From Streptomyces sp. R28 (GTDB lineage Bacteria > Actinomycetota > Actinomycetes > Streptomycetales > Streptomycetaceae): DNA of 64,000 bases. The position numbers and the translations under genes are program-made. The notes beneath the pieces are model-generated. The model had not been told where the DNA came from. It searched no databases and saw only the letters and a program-made list of their open reading frames with translations. Each line of letters starts with the position of its first letter. The stretch's first letter is position 1. Where the stretch lies: positions 8,607,001-8,671,000 of the forward strand of contig NZ_CP163439.1 in NCBI RefSeq assembly GCF_041052385.1. The letters are read 5' to 3'. This document shows, piece by piece, positions 50,388 through 59,265 of the stretch.

Positions 50388-52454
50388 CTACAGCACCCGC
50401 GCGACGAGAAGGGCGACGTCGTCGTGGTCGTCGGGATGGCGCAGGCCGTACAGCAGGAGGTCGCAGGTCTCCTCAAGGGGCCGGTGAGGTTCGTCGAGGA
50501 AACCGAGCAGGACGTTCAGACGCTCGTCGATGGGGTGGAGCCGGGTCTCGACGAGGCCGTCGGTGTACAGGACCAGCAGATCGCCGGGGTCGAGGTCGAC
50601 CGTGGTCGCCTCGAAGGGGATGCCGCCGACGCCCAGGGGGGCTCCCGTGGGCAGTTCCAGCAGTTCGGGGGCGCGGCCGGGGCGGGCCAGCGCGGGCGGC
50701 ATGTGTCCCGCGTTGGCGATCTGGCACTGCTTCGTGCGGGGGTCGTACACCGCATAGAGACAGGTGACGATGTAGTGCTCCAGATCGCAGGTGATCTTGT
50801 CCAGGTGCTGGAGCACGGCGCCGGGATCGAGGTCGAGGTCCGCGTAGGCGCAGGTGGCGGTGCGCAGCCGGCCCATGGTGGCGGCGGCGTCGATGCCGTT
50901 GCCCATGACGTCGCCGACGACCAGGGCGGTCTTGTCGTCGGTCAGCGGGATGACGTCGTACCAGTCGCCGCCGACCTCGCTGGTGGCCTGGGCGGGCTGG
51001 TAGCGGGAGGCGAGCTCCAGGCCGGTGTGGTGCGGCGGATGGTCGGGCAGCAGGCTGCGCTGGAGGGTGAGCGCGGTGTTGCGCACGCTCTGGAACCAGC
51101 GGGCGTTGTCGATGGCCACGGCGGCCCGGCTGGCCAGCTCACCGGCGAGGACGACGTCGTCCTGGTCGAACGGCACCGGGTTGCGGGTGCGCTTGAGATC
51201 GAGGGCGCCCAGCACCTCCCCGTGGGCGATCAACGGCACGGCGAGATACGAGTGGACGCCGGCGCGGGCCAGCAGGGAGGTGGCCTCGTCGTCCCGGGCG
51301 ATGCGCCGCAGGTCGTGCTCGCCGACATGGCGCACCAGCACCGGCCGGGCGGTGTGGACGCACAGGGTGACGAGGCGGTCGCCGTCGTAGGCGGCGAGGT
51401 CACCGGGCGGGTCGGCGGCACGCAGGGCCACGCTGGGGTAGGCCGCCTTCAGGGCGAGGGCACGGAAGAGTTCGGGACCGTTGTCCGGTTTGCGCATCCG
51501 GCGGCAGGCCAGGGCGGAGTCCAGGACGTCCACGGCGACCACGTCGGCCAGCTCGGGGGCGGCGATGTCGGCCAGTTCGCGGGCCGTCCGTTCCACCTCC
51601 AGGGTGGTGCCGACCCGGGTGGAGGCGTCGGCGACCAGGGCCAGACGCCGCCGGGCCCGGTCGGCCTCGGCGGCCGCGCGGTGCCGCTCGGTGACGTCGA
51701 CGAACGAGATGGCCGCGCCCAGGACCCGCCCGCTGGAGTCGTCCAGCCGGTAGAAGGACAGGGACCAGGCGTGCTCGTGGTCGGGGTCGGCCGGAGGCCG
51801 GCCCACGTGGTACTGGTCGAGCAGCGGGGTGCCCGTGGTGAGCACCTGACGCAGGGCGGACTCGATGGTGTCGATGTCGGGCAGCGGCAGGGTCTCGCGC
51901 AGCCGACGGCCGACGTGGTCCTCGGCCGGCGTGGCGTCGATGCGCTCCAGTGCCGGGTTGACCAGCAGGTAGTGCAGGTCGGGGTCGAGGAGCGCGATCC
52001 CGATCGGGGACTGGTTGATCAGCCGCTCGCACAGCGCCAGGTCGGTCTCCACGCGCTGGAGCAGCGAGTGGTCGGCCGCGATCCCCAGGGCGTACACGTC
52101 CCCGAGATCGTCCAGGAGCCGCATGTTGCGGAACTCCGTGAGGACGGTGCTGCCGTCCTTGTGCCGCACGGGGAAGGCGCCGGCCCAGCTCCGGCCGGTC
52201 TTCAGCACCTCGGCGAACAGTTTCGCGACGGCCGGCAGGTGCTCGGGGTGGATGAACAGCCGCGCCGCGTAGGTGCCGAGAGCCTCCTCGGAGGTGTAGC
52301 CGAAGAGATCCTCGGCCTGCGGGGTCCAGAACACGATGCGCCCGTCGGCGTCGACCACCACCGCGGCCACGCTCAGGACATCCAGCAGGCCGGTCGGCCG
52401 GGGCGGCTCGGGGCCGTACCCGCCACCGTCGGACTCGAAGGATTCGGCGCTCAT
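50388..52454 (-). CDS. SpoIIE-type phosphatase with two PAS and one GAF domain
   Basis: 688 aa, soluble. PAS1 (about 24-140; AAVVVDADGRIVFWTPQAED), PAS2 (about 145-270; LINQSPIGIALLDPDLHYLL), GAF (about 285-455) and the phosphatase (SEVGGDWYDVIPL, GDVMGNGIDAA, LYTDGLVE, HDDVALLVA). No C-terminal ATPase domain. Its start ATG 52454 has GGAG six bases before it. It is divergent from the fourth SpoIIE gene, with about 230 bp between starts, so the two share a control region. Confidence 0.9.
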   Translation of the reverse strand: MSAESFESDGGGYGPEPPRPTGLLDVLSVAAVVVDADGRIVFWTPQAEDLFGYTSEEALGTYAARLFIHPEHLPAVAKLFAEVLKTGRSWAGAFPVRHKDGSTVLTEFRNMRLLDDLGDVYALGIAADHSLLQRVETDLALCERLINQSPIGIALLDPDLHYLLVNPALERIDATPAEDHVGRRLRETLPLPDIDTIESALRQVLTTGTPLLDQYHVGRPPADPDHEHAWSLSFYRLDDSSGRVLGAAISFVDVTERHRAAAEADRARRRLALVADASTRVGTTLEVERTARELADIAAPELADVVAVDVLDSALACRRMRKPDNGPELFRALALKAAYPSVALRAADPPGDLAAYDGDRLVTLCVHTARPVLVRHVGEHDLRRIARDDEATSLLARAGVHSYLAVPLIAHGEVLGALDLKRTRNPVPFDQDDVVLAGELASRAAVAIDNARWFQSVRNTALTLQRSLLPDHPPHHTGLELASRYQPAQATSEVGGDWYDVIPLTDDKTALVVGDVMGNGIDAAATMGRLRTATCAYADLDLDPGAVLQHLDKITCDLEHYIVTCLYAVYDPRTKQCQIANAGHMPPALARPGRAPELLELPTGAPLGVGGIPFEATTVDLDPGDLLVLYTDGLVETRLHPIDERLNVLLGFLDEPHRPLEETCDLLLYGLRHPDDHDDVALLVARVL

Positions 52455-52665
52455 CCCAGCTCCTCCGCCACAGGCCGGCAGAGACTGCCGGCCTCCGTCA
52501 CAGCCGGGTACCACGACTGAGCCGGCCGGCACCTCCATGCTCCCTCCACCCCGCCGTCATGCCCAGCCCGGGCGCGCCGGCAGGCTCTCGGCACCGGACC
52601 GGGTGCCGTCGCCCCGTGCACATCGGGCGGACAAGCAGGAACATGGTCGTGTGAGGACGGGACCC

Positions 52666-52680
52666 ATGGACGCTGCGTGA
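52666..52680 (+). other. Tiny upstream ORF inside a duplicated start region
   Basis: ATG GAC GCT GCG TGA lies 21 bp before the real start, which reads ATG GAT GCT CCG. The surrounding GTGAGGAC...GACCCATGGA is nearly the same in both copies, so the ribosome site and start codon seem to have been duplicated. A ribosome that begins on the first copy stops 6 bp before the second start. Confidence 0.4.
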
Positions 52681-52686
52681 GGACCC

Positions 52687-55167
52687 ATGGATGCTCCGCG
52701 AGAAGAACCGGACGCGCGCACGTCCACGGGAGCGCGCGCCCTCCTCGACGCGTCCTCCGACGCGGCGGCGGTGGTGTCCGGACGCGGTGTCGTGCTCGGC
52801 TGGACCCGGGCCGCGGAGGAACTCCTCGGCCACCCGGCGGCAGAGATCGTCGGCGGCCCGGCCGCACGACTGCTGGCGATGCCCGGTGATCCGGTGCGGG
52901 TGGCCGGTGTCGTGGCACGCTGCCGGGCCGGCATGGGGTGGAGCGGCCTCATCCCCGTACGGCGGCGCGACGGCCGCCGTATCGAAGTGGACCTGCGCGT
53001 CTCCGCGTCCTTCCGGATCGGCGCGGACGAGTGCTTTCTGCTCTCGGCGCGGGAGCGGCGGCAGCAGTGGGAGGTGGGCCAGTCCGTCCTCGACGGCTTC
53101 CTGACCCGCTCGCCGGTCGGCATGGCCGTGATGGACACGCAGCTGCGCTACGTCTGGCTGAACGACACCCTGGAACGTTTCGGCGGTGTGCCCCGTGAGC
53201 AGCGGCTCGGCCGTCGGCTGAGCGAACTGCTGCCCGGGCTGCAGGCGGAGACCATCGAGGCGCTGATGCGCAAGGTCCTCGACACCGGCGTCCCGGTCAC
53301 CGACTACGAGTACGTGGGCTGGAGTTGGGCCGATCCGCACCGCCGGCACGCCTACTCCACCTCCTTCTTCCCCCTCGTGGACGCTGCCGACTCGGTCACC
53401 GGGGTCTGCTACATGGTCTCGGACGTCACCGAGCGGTGGACCGCCCGCCAGCTGTTGTCGCTGGTCAACGAGGCCGGCACGCGCATCGGTACGACGCTGG
53501 ACGTACTGCGGACGGCTCAGGAGCTCGCCGACTTCGCCGTGCCCCGGTTCGCGGACTTCGTCGTCGTGGACCTGCTGGAGCCGGTGCTCAGCACCGAGGG
53601 GCACGGGGCGTGGCTCACCGACGCGGGGCCGGCACCCGCCAAGCCGGTCATGCGCCGGGCCGGAATGAACTCGGTGCGCGAGGGCTGCCCCGAGGCGGTG
53701 GCGCAGATCGGGGACCGGGTCGACTTCGTGCCCCCGCCGCACGACGCGCATCTGATCGTCGACGGCGATCCGATCCTCATCCCGGTCCTCGACCCGTCGG
53801 ACGAGCTGTGGGCCACCGAACAGCCCGAGCGGGCCGCCAGCATGCGCGAGTTCGGCCTGCACTCCCTCATCTCCGTGCCGATGCGGGCGCGGAACGCCGC
53901 CCTGGGCCTCACCACGTTCATACGGTCGCTCAATCCCGTCTCCTTCCAGCCCGACGACGTCCTGGTCGCCCGGGAGCTGGTGGCCCGAGCGGCGCTGTGC
54001 GTCGACAACGCCCGCCGCTACACCCGGGAACACACGGCGGCGGTCACCCTGCAGCGCAGTCTGCTGCCGCAGGCCCTGACGGGCGGTACGGCGCTGGAGG
54101 TGGCCTCCTCCTATCTGCCGGCGGACCCGTCGGGCGGAGTCGGCGGCGACTGGTTCGACGTGATCCCGCTGTCCGGCGCCCGGGTGGGCCTCGTCGTCGG
54201 CGACGTGGTCGGCCACGGCATCACCGCGGCGGCGACCATGGGCCGGCTGCGCACCGCCGTACAGACCCTCGCCGACATGGAGATGCCGCCCGACGAACTG
54301 CTGGCCCACCTCGACGACCTCGTGCTGCGCCTGAGCGAGGAGCATCCCGACGGCGAGGCGGCCGGTGCGGCCGAGACGGCCCACCGGAGCACCTCCGCCT
54401 TCCTCGGCGCGACCTGTCTGTACGCCGTCTACGACCCGGTCACCAGACGCTGCACGATGGCCCGCGCCGGACACCCGCCCCCGGTCGTCGTCGCACCCGA
54501 CGGGCAGGTCTCCTTCCCGGAGCCCCCGGCCGGGCCGCCGCTCGGGCTGGGCGGGATCGCGTTCGAGTCCTGCGAGATCGAGCTCGCCGAGAACAGCCTG
54601 CTCGGCCTTTACACCGACGGCCTCGTCGAGGCTGCCGACCGCGACATGGAACGGGGCATGGCCCGGCTCGGCGACCTGCTGTCCCGGTACGACCTCGACC
54701 TCGACGCCCTGTGCTCGTCCGCGGTGCGCCGGCTCGTACCCGTGCCGCAACCCGACGACATCGCCCTTCTCCTGACGCGCACGCACGCCCTGGGCCCCGA
54801 GCACGTCGTCTCCTGGGAGGTGCCCGTGGACCCGGCCGCCGTCGCCGACATCCGGGCCCGGGCGACCCGCCAGGTGGAGGCCTGGGGCTTCGGGGAACTG
54901 GCCATGACGACGGAGCTGATCGTGAGCGAGCTGGTCACCAACGCGATCCGCTACGCCGACCCTCCCATCCGCCTACGACTGCTCCGCGACTCCCGCCTGA
55001 CCTGCGAGGTCTCCGACGCGAGCAGCACCGCCCCGCGGCTGCGGCACGCCCGGAGCATGGACGAGGGCGGCCGCGGCCTGTTCCTGGTGGCCCAGCTCAC
55101 CCATCGCTGGGGCGCCCGCTACACGGCCGACGGAAAGATCATCTGGGCCGAGCAGGAGATCCCGTAG
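52687..55167 (+). CDS. SpoIIE-type phosphatase with PAS, GAF and C-terminal ATPase domains
   Basis: 826 aa, soluble. PAS1 (about 17-125), PAS2 (about 138-255; SPVGMAVMDTQLRYVWLNDT), GAF (about 265-445), phosphatase (GGVGGDWFDVIPL, GDVVGHG, YTDGLVEAA, DDIALLL) and an RsbW-like ATPase (LIVSELVTNAIRYAD, GGRGLFLVAQLTHRWG). It shares layout with the 894-aa protein but has an extra PAS domain in place of the outer sensor and membrane helices. GAGGA precedes the start. It converges with the CoA-transferase genes 30 bp away. Confidence 0.91.
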   Translation: MDAPREEPDARTSTGARALLDASSDAAAVVSGRGVVLGWTRAAEELLGHPAAEIVGGPAARLLAMPGDPVRVAGVVARCRAGMGWSGLIPVRRRDGRRIEVDLRVSASFRIGADECFLLSARERRQQWEVGQSVLDGFLTRSPVGMAVMDTQLRYVWLNDTLERFGGVPREQRLGRRLSELLPGLQAETIEALMRKVLDTGVPVTDYEYVGWSWADPHRRHAYSTSFFPLVDAADSVTGVCYMVSDVTERWTARQLLSLVNEAGTRIGTTLDVLRTAQELADFAVPRFADFVVVDLLEPVLSTEGHGAWLTDAGPAPAKPVMRRAGMNSVREGCPEAVAQIGDRVDFVPPPHDAHLIVDGDPILIPVLDPSDELWATEQPERAASMREFGLHSLISVPMRARNAALGLTTFIRSLNPVSFQPDDVLVARELVARAALCVDNARRYTREHTAAVTLQRSLLPQALTGGTALEVASSYLPADPSGGVGGDWFDVIPLSGARVGLVVGDVVGHGITAAATMGRLRTAVQTLADMEMPPDELLAHLDDLVLRLSEEHPDGEAAGAAETAHRSTSAFLGATCLYAVYDPVTRRCTMARAGHPPPVVVAPDGQVSFPEPPAGPPLGLGGIAFESCEIELAENSLLGLYTDGLVEAADRDMERGMARLGDLLSRYDLDLDALCSSAVRRLVPVPQPDDIALLLTRTHALGPEHVVSWEVPVDPAAVADIRARATRQVEAWGFGELAMTTELIVSELVTNAIRYADPPIRLRLLRDSRLTCEVSDASSTAPRLRHARSMDEGGRGLFLVAQLTHRWGARYTADGKIIWAEQEIP

Positions 55168-55197
55168 GCGCACTGATCGCCTCGGACGAGGAGGACA

Positions 55198-55845
55198 TCA
55201 CCATGCCGAATTCCGGTTCGGCAGGAGCGGTGCCCCGGTCCGCGCCGCGATCTCGTCCACGGTGACCCCGGGAGCGGTCTCGACCAGTGCCAGACCGTCC
55301 GGCGTGACATCGAGGACGCCGAGGTCGGTGATGACGCGGTGGACGCAGCGTTCGCCGGTGAGCGGCAGGGTGCACTCCTCGACGAGCTTGGCGGAGCCGT
55401 CCTTGGCGGTGTGCTCCATCAGCACGACGACGCGGCGGGCGCCGTGGACCAGGTCCATCGCGCCGCCCATCCCCTTGACCATCTTCCCGGGGATCATCCA
55501 GTTGGCCAGGTCGCCGCGTGCCGACACCTGCATGGCGCCGAGCACGGCGGTGTCGATGTGCCCGCCGCGGATCATGCCGAAGGAAAGGGCCGAGTCGAAG
55601 AAGGAGGCCCCCGGCAGGACGGTGACGGTCTCCTTGCCGGCGTTGATGAGGTCCGGGTCGACCTGGTCGGCCATCGGGTAGGGGCCGGTGCCGAGGATGC
55701 CGTTCTCGGAGTGCAGGACGACATGGACGCCGGGTGGCAGGTGGTCCGGGATGAGTGTGGGCAGGCCGATGCCGAGGTTGACGTAGGAGCCGTCGGTGAG
55801 TTCGGCGGCCGCGCGGGCGGCCATCTGGTCGCGGGTCCAGGTCAT
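55198..55845 (-). CDS. 3-oxoacid CoA-transferase, subunit B
   Basis: 215 aa. The catalytic glutamate lies in HSENGILGTGP, which forms the CoA thioester during CoA transfer from succinyl-CoA. DLINAGKETVTVLPGASFFD and GKMVKGMGGAMDLV are typical. It works with subunit A, encoded immediately upstream with a 1-nt TGATG overlap. In aromatic pathways this pair (PcaI/PcaJ type) activates 3-oxoadipate or a similar keto acid. It ends the ten-gene catabolic cluster. Confidence 0.93.
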   Translation of the reverse strand: MTWTRDQMAARAAAELTDGSYVNLGIGLPTLIPDHLPPGVHVVLHSENGILGTGPYPMADQVDPDLINAGKETVTVLPGASFFDSALSFGMIRGGHIDTAVLGAMQVSARGDLANWMIPGKMVKGMGGAMDLVHGARRVVVLMEHTAKDGSAKLVEECTLPLTGERCVHRVITDLGVLDVTPDGLALVETAPGVTVDEIAARTGAPLLPNRNSAW

Positions 55846-56600
55846 CAGGAACGTACCGTTTCCTTCTCGATGTGCTTGTCGGCTGCCTCTTCGGGCGTCA
55901 GCCGCACGATTCGCTGGACGAAGATCCCGGGCAGATGAACCTCGTCGGGGCCGAGTTCACCCGGCTCCACCAGCTCCTCCACCTCGGCGACGGTGACCCG
56001 TCCGGCCATCGCCGCGAGCGGGTTGAAGTTGGCCGACGCCTTGCGGAACAGCAGGTTGCCGTGGCGGTCGCCGCGCCAGGCCCGGACGAGCGCGAAGTCC
56101 GCGGTGATGGCGTGCTCCAGGACGTGCGGGCGGCCGTCGAAGGCGCGGATCTCCTTGGCCGGGGACGCCACCGCCACCGATCCGTCGGGCGCGTACCGCC
56201 ACGGCAGCCCCCCGTTCGCGACCTGGGTGCCGACCCCGGCCGGTGTGAAGAACGCCGGAATGCCCGCGCCGCCCGCGCGCAGTCGCTCGGCCAGCGTGCC
56301 CTGCGGCACGAGTTCCACCTCCAGTTCCCCGGACAGGTACTGGCGGGCGAACTCCTTGTTCTCGCCCACGTAGGAGCCGGTGACCCGGGCGATCCGGCCC
56401 GCCGCGAGCAGCACGCCCAGGCCTCGCCCGTCCACGCCGCAGTTGTTCGACACGACCTTCAGGCCGGTCGCGCCCTGTGCGTGCAACGCCTCGACGAGGA
56501 CCGCCGGGATGCCGCTGAGGCCGAAGCCGCCGACGGCCAGCGACGCGCCGTCGGGGATGTCGGCGACCGCCTCGGCGGCGCTCTCACAGACCTTGTTCAC
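55845..56600 (-). CDS. 3-oxoacid CoA-transferase, subunit A
   Basis: 251 aa. The glycine-rich CoA-binding start is LAVGGFGLSGIPAVLVEALH, followed by VVSNNCGVDGRGLGVLL and SYVGENKEFARQYLSGELEV. The GTG at 56600 is chosen because AAAGG lies nine bases before it and the longer frame runs into the SDR gene. It is coupled to subunit B by the 1-nt overlap. With it the cluster can move a product into acetyl-CoA or succinyl-CoA metabolism. Confidence 0.92.
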   Translation of the reverse strand: MNKVCESAAEAVADIPDGASLAVGGFGLSGIPAVLVEALHAQGATGLKVVSNNCGVDGRGLGVLLAAGRIARVTGSYVGENKEFARQYLSGELEVELVPQGTLAERLRAGGAGIPAFFTPAGVGTQVANGGLPWRYAPDGSVAVASPAKEIRAFDGRPHVLEHAITADFALVRAWRGDRHGNLLFRKASANFNPLAAMAGRVTVAEVEELVEPGELGPDEVHLPGIFVQRIVRLTPEEAADKHIEKETVRS

Positions 56601-56634
56601 ACACGTGCCTTTCTGGGTGTGACGGGGTGACGGC

Positions 56635-57378
56635 TCACGAACGCACCGCGTCCGAGAGGGACTTGACGCCTCCGTGCGCGGTGAGACCTCCGTCCACGGG
56701 GATGTCGGCGCCGGTGATGAAGGACGCCTCGGCGCAGAGCAGGAACACCACGAGCGGGGTGATCTCGTCGACGGTGCCGGTGCGGCCGAGCGGCGTCTCG
56801 CGGATGTTCGCCTCACGGAAGGCGGGGGCCGCCGAGGCGGTCATCTCCGTCTCGATGTAGCCGGGGTGGATGGTGTTGACGCGGATGCCGCGCGGGCCGA
56901 GTTCGGTCGCCGCCGCCTTCGACAGGCCCCGCAGCGCCCACTTGCTGGCCGTGTAGGCCACGGGGTAGTGGCCGGTGAGCGCGGCCGTCGAGCCGACGTT
57001 GACGATGGACGAGCCCGGCGTCATCAGCGGGGCGAGGTGCTGGATGCCGAGCAGCGGGCCGGTGACGTTGACGGAGTGGACGCGGTCGAAGTCCTCCGGG
57101 CGCACGTCGCCGAGGCGGGCGCGCCAGGTGATGCCCGCGTTGTTGACCAGGCCGTGGACACCGCCGTACGACTCCCGTAGCTCCGCGGCGAGTTCGGACC
57201 ACTCCTTGTCGCTGGTGACGTCGAGGCGGCGGCAGCCGGGGGTGTCCGTCACGTCGGTGGCGATCACCCGGGCGCCCTCGCGGGTCAGCGCCGCGGCCTC
57301 GGCGGCGCCCTGGCCGCGCGCCGCACCCGTGACCACGACGACCTTGCCGAGGAGCCTCTTGGGATGCAGGTCGCTCAC
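56635..57378 (-). CDS. Short-chain dehydrogenase/reductase
   Basis: 247 aa classical SDR. NAD-binding motif VVVVTGAARGQGAAEAAAL, structural NNAG, catalytic Ser in VNVGSTAALTG, and YTASK with the Tyr and Lys. An acidic residue after the second strand (IATDVTDTP) suggests NAD rather than NADP. It overlaps the upstream FAH gene by 4 nt and lies 34 bp before the CoA-transferase A gene. It may oxidise or reduce an alcohol or ketone intermediate of the pathway; the step is unknown. Confidence 0.92.
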   Translation of the reverse strand: MSDLHPKRLLGKVVVVTGAARGQGAAEAAALTREGARVIATDVTDTPGCRRLDVTSDKEWSELAAELRESYGGVHGLVNNAGITWRARLGDVRPEDFDRVHSVNVTGPLLGIQHLAPLMTPGSSIVNVGSTAALTGHYPVAYTASKWALRGLSKAAATELGPRGIRVNTIHPGYIETEMTASAAPAFREANIRETPLGRTGTVDEITPLVVFLLCAEASFITGADIPVDGGLTAHGGVKSLSDAVRS

Positions 57379-58301
57379 GGCCGCTCCCGGGGCCGACGTC
57401 GGGCGACCGGCACCGGCACCGGATCAGCGCCCGCCACCACGGTGTTGGACACGGAACCGATGCCCTCCACGGTGAGCGTGACCGTGTCGCCGGGCTTCAG
57501 CGGCGCCGGGTCCTGCCGGCCGCGCACGCCCCACAGCTCGGCCAGACAGCCGCCGTTGCCGCAGGTGCCGGAGCCGAGCACGTCCCCGGGACGTACCCAT
57601 GTGCCGCGCGAGGCGTAGGCCACCATCTCCTCGAAGGTCCAGCTCATGTTGGACAGCAGGTCCTCGCCGACCACCTCGCCGTTCACCGAGGCGGTGAGCG
57701 CCAGACGCAGGAAACCGTCGGCGTCCCGGTACGGCTCCAGCTCGTCGGCGGTCACGAGGTACGGGCCGAGGGTGGTGGCGGTGTCCTTGCCCTTGCAGGG
57801 GCCGAGGCCCACCTTCATCTCCGCCGACTGCAGATCGCGGGCGGACCAGTCGTTGAAGACCGTGTAGCCGACGATGTGGTCGCGGGCCTGCTCGGGCGTG
57901 AGGTCGCGGCCCGCTCGGCCGATCACGGCGGCGACCTCCAGCTCGAAGTCGAGCACGGCCGACCCCGGCGGCATCGGGATGTCGTCGTGCGGGCCGTACA
58001 CCGCGTAGGGGTTGGCGAAGTAGAAGGTCGGGGCGGCGTACCACCGCTCCGGCACCCCGGCGGCCCCGTCCACGGAGCGCCGTACGCCCTCCACGTGCTC
58101 CTCGAAGGTGACGAAGTCCCGGACGGTCGGCGGCTCCAGCGGCGGCAGCAGGCGTACGTCCGACAGCGGGACGGCGTCCCCCACCGGGCGGGTGCCGACG
58201 GCGTTCAGGGGTGAGGTGCCGTCCGGCAGAGCCCGGACGACGGTGCCCTCCACGACTCCGCACCGACGGCGTCCCTCGTACAGGTAAGTGGCGATGCGCA
58301 A
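57375..58301 (-). CDS. Fumarylacetoacetate hydrolase-family protein, first copy
   Basis: 308 aa. The FAH catalytic domain has metal ligands in VLDFELEVAAVIGRAGRDL (two Glu) and the Asp in GYTVFNDWSARDLQ. The C-terminus shows NMSWTFEEMVAYASRGTWVR and GSGTCGNGGCLAELWG. Such enzymes cleave C-C bonds of acylpyruvates or act as isomerases or hydratases in meta-cleavage pathways. It differs clearly from the second copy at 62620-63600, so the two probably act on different intermediates. It lies 13 bp after the dioxygenase gene and overlaps the SDR by 4 nt. Confidence 0.92.
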   Translation of the reverse strand: MRIATYLYEGRRRCGVVEGTVVRALPDGTSPLNAVGTRPVGDAVPLSDVRLLPPLEPPTVRDFVTFEEHVEGVRRSVDGAAGVPERWYAAPTFYFANPYAVYGPHDDIPMPPGSAVLDFELEVAAVIGRAGRDLTPEQARDHIVGYTVFNDWSARDLQSAEMKVGLGPCKGKDTATTLGPYLVTADELEPYRDADGFLRLALTASVNGEVVGEDLLSNMSWTFEEMVAYASRGTWVRPGDVLGSGTCGNGGCLAELWGVRGRQDPAPLKPGDTVTLTVEGIGSVSNTVVAGADPVPVPVARRRPRERP

Positions 58302-58314
58302 TGGTCGGCGCCCC

Positions 58315-59253
58315 TTACACCGGCGGGGCGACGAAGACGCCCCGGTCGGGGTCGTTGAAGGACTCCTTGGTGACCAGTTCGTTCATGGGGTTGGCGGTGC
58401 CCCACTGGTCGGTGACCTCGGGCTTGGAGAAGTCGTAGACGTGGGGGTGCCAGGTGTCCTCGTCGAGGAGTTCCAGCTCGGTGGTGTATTCGACGGTGTT
58501 GCCGTGCGGGTCGAGGAAGTAGGTGAAGGTGTTGTCGCCCGCCATGTGCCGGCCCGGGCCCCAGATCTTCTTGAAGCCGGCGCGCATCACCCGGCCGGAG
58601 CCGCGCATGTACTCGTCGATCCCGCGCATCTCGAAGGAGATGTGGTGCAGGGAGGTGTGCGGGCCCTTGGCGATGGCCATGGAGTGGTGCTGGTTGCTGA
58701 TCCGCATGAAGTGCATGACGTCGCCGATGTGCGGATGGCCGAGCGTGTCGGAGAGGCGGAAGCCGAGGTGGGTCTCGTACCACTCGCGGGTCTTGTCCAG
58801 GTCCGGTGAGTTGAGGACGACGTGCGACAGCTTGACCGGGATCGACTCCTTCTCCTCGATCTTGCGGTGCCGGCGCACCTCGACGTCCGCCGAGACCTCG
58901 ATGGTGCGGCCGTCGACGTCGAAGAAGCGGAAGCCGTAGCCGCCGCCGGGGGTGTCGACCTTGCCCGGCTGGGAGATCAACTGCACGCCCTGGGCGAGGA
59001 GTTGCTCGGCGAGGGCGTCCACGTCCGCCGCGCTCCCGGCGCCGTAGGAGACCAGGTCGAGGCGCTTCTCGTCGGCCTTGCGCAGCCGTACGACGTACTG
59101 CTCGGGGCTGCCCTCGGCGGCCAGGAAGGAGATGCCGGAGTCCTCGGCGACCTTGGTCAGGCCCCAGACGCCGGAGTAGAAGTCGAGCTGCTTGTCGTAG
59201 TCGGGTACGGCGAGGTCGACGTGGCGCAGGTGGGTGAGCAGGCGGTTGCTCAT
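58315..59253 (-). CDS. Extradiol-type dioxygenase (VOC superfamily)
   Basis: 312 aa, two VOC modules. Metal ligands in the C-terminal module are His in KLSHVVLNSPDL, His in SLHHISFEM and Glu in GNTVEYTTEL. The pattern matches iron-dependent extradiol ring-cleaving enzymes of the catechol 2,3-dioxygenase and trihydroxytoluene oxygenase kind. It is expected to open the ring made by the flavin monooxygenase encoded two genes upstream. A loop rich in His (SNQHHSMAI) lies at the active-site mouth. The substrate is not decided. Confidence 0.9.
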   Translation of the reverse strand: MSNRLLTHLRHVDLAVPDYDKQLDFYSGVWGLTKVAEDSGISFLAAEGSPEQYVVRLRKADEKRLDLVSYGAGSAADVDALAEQLLAQGVQLISQPGKVDTPGGGYGFRFFDVDGRTIEVSADVEVRRHRKIEEKESIPVKLSHVVLNSPDLDKTREWYETHLGFRLSDTLGHPHIGDVMHFMRISNQHHSMAIAKGPHTSLHHISFEMRGIDEYMRGSGRVMRAGFKKIWGPGRHMAGDNTFTYFLDPHGNTVEYTTELELLDEDTWHPHVYDFSKPEVTDQWGTANPMNELVTKESFNDPDRGVFVAPPV

Positions 59254-59265
59254 GGGGGTTCCTCC

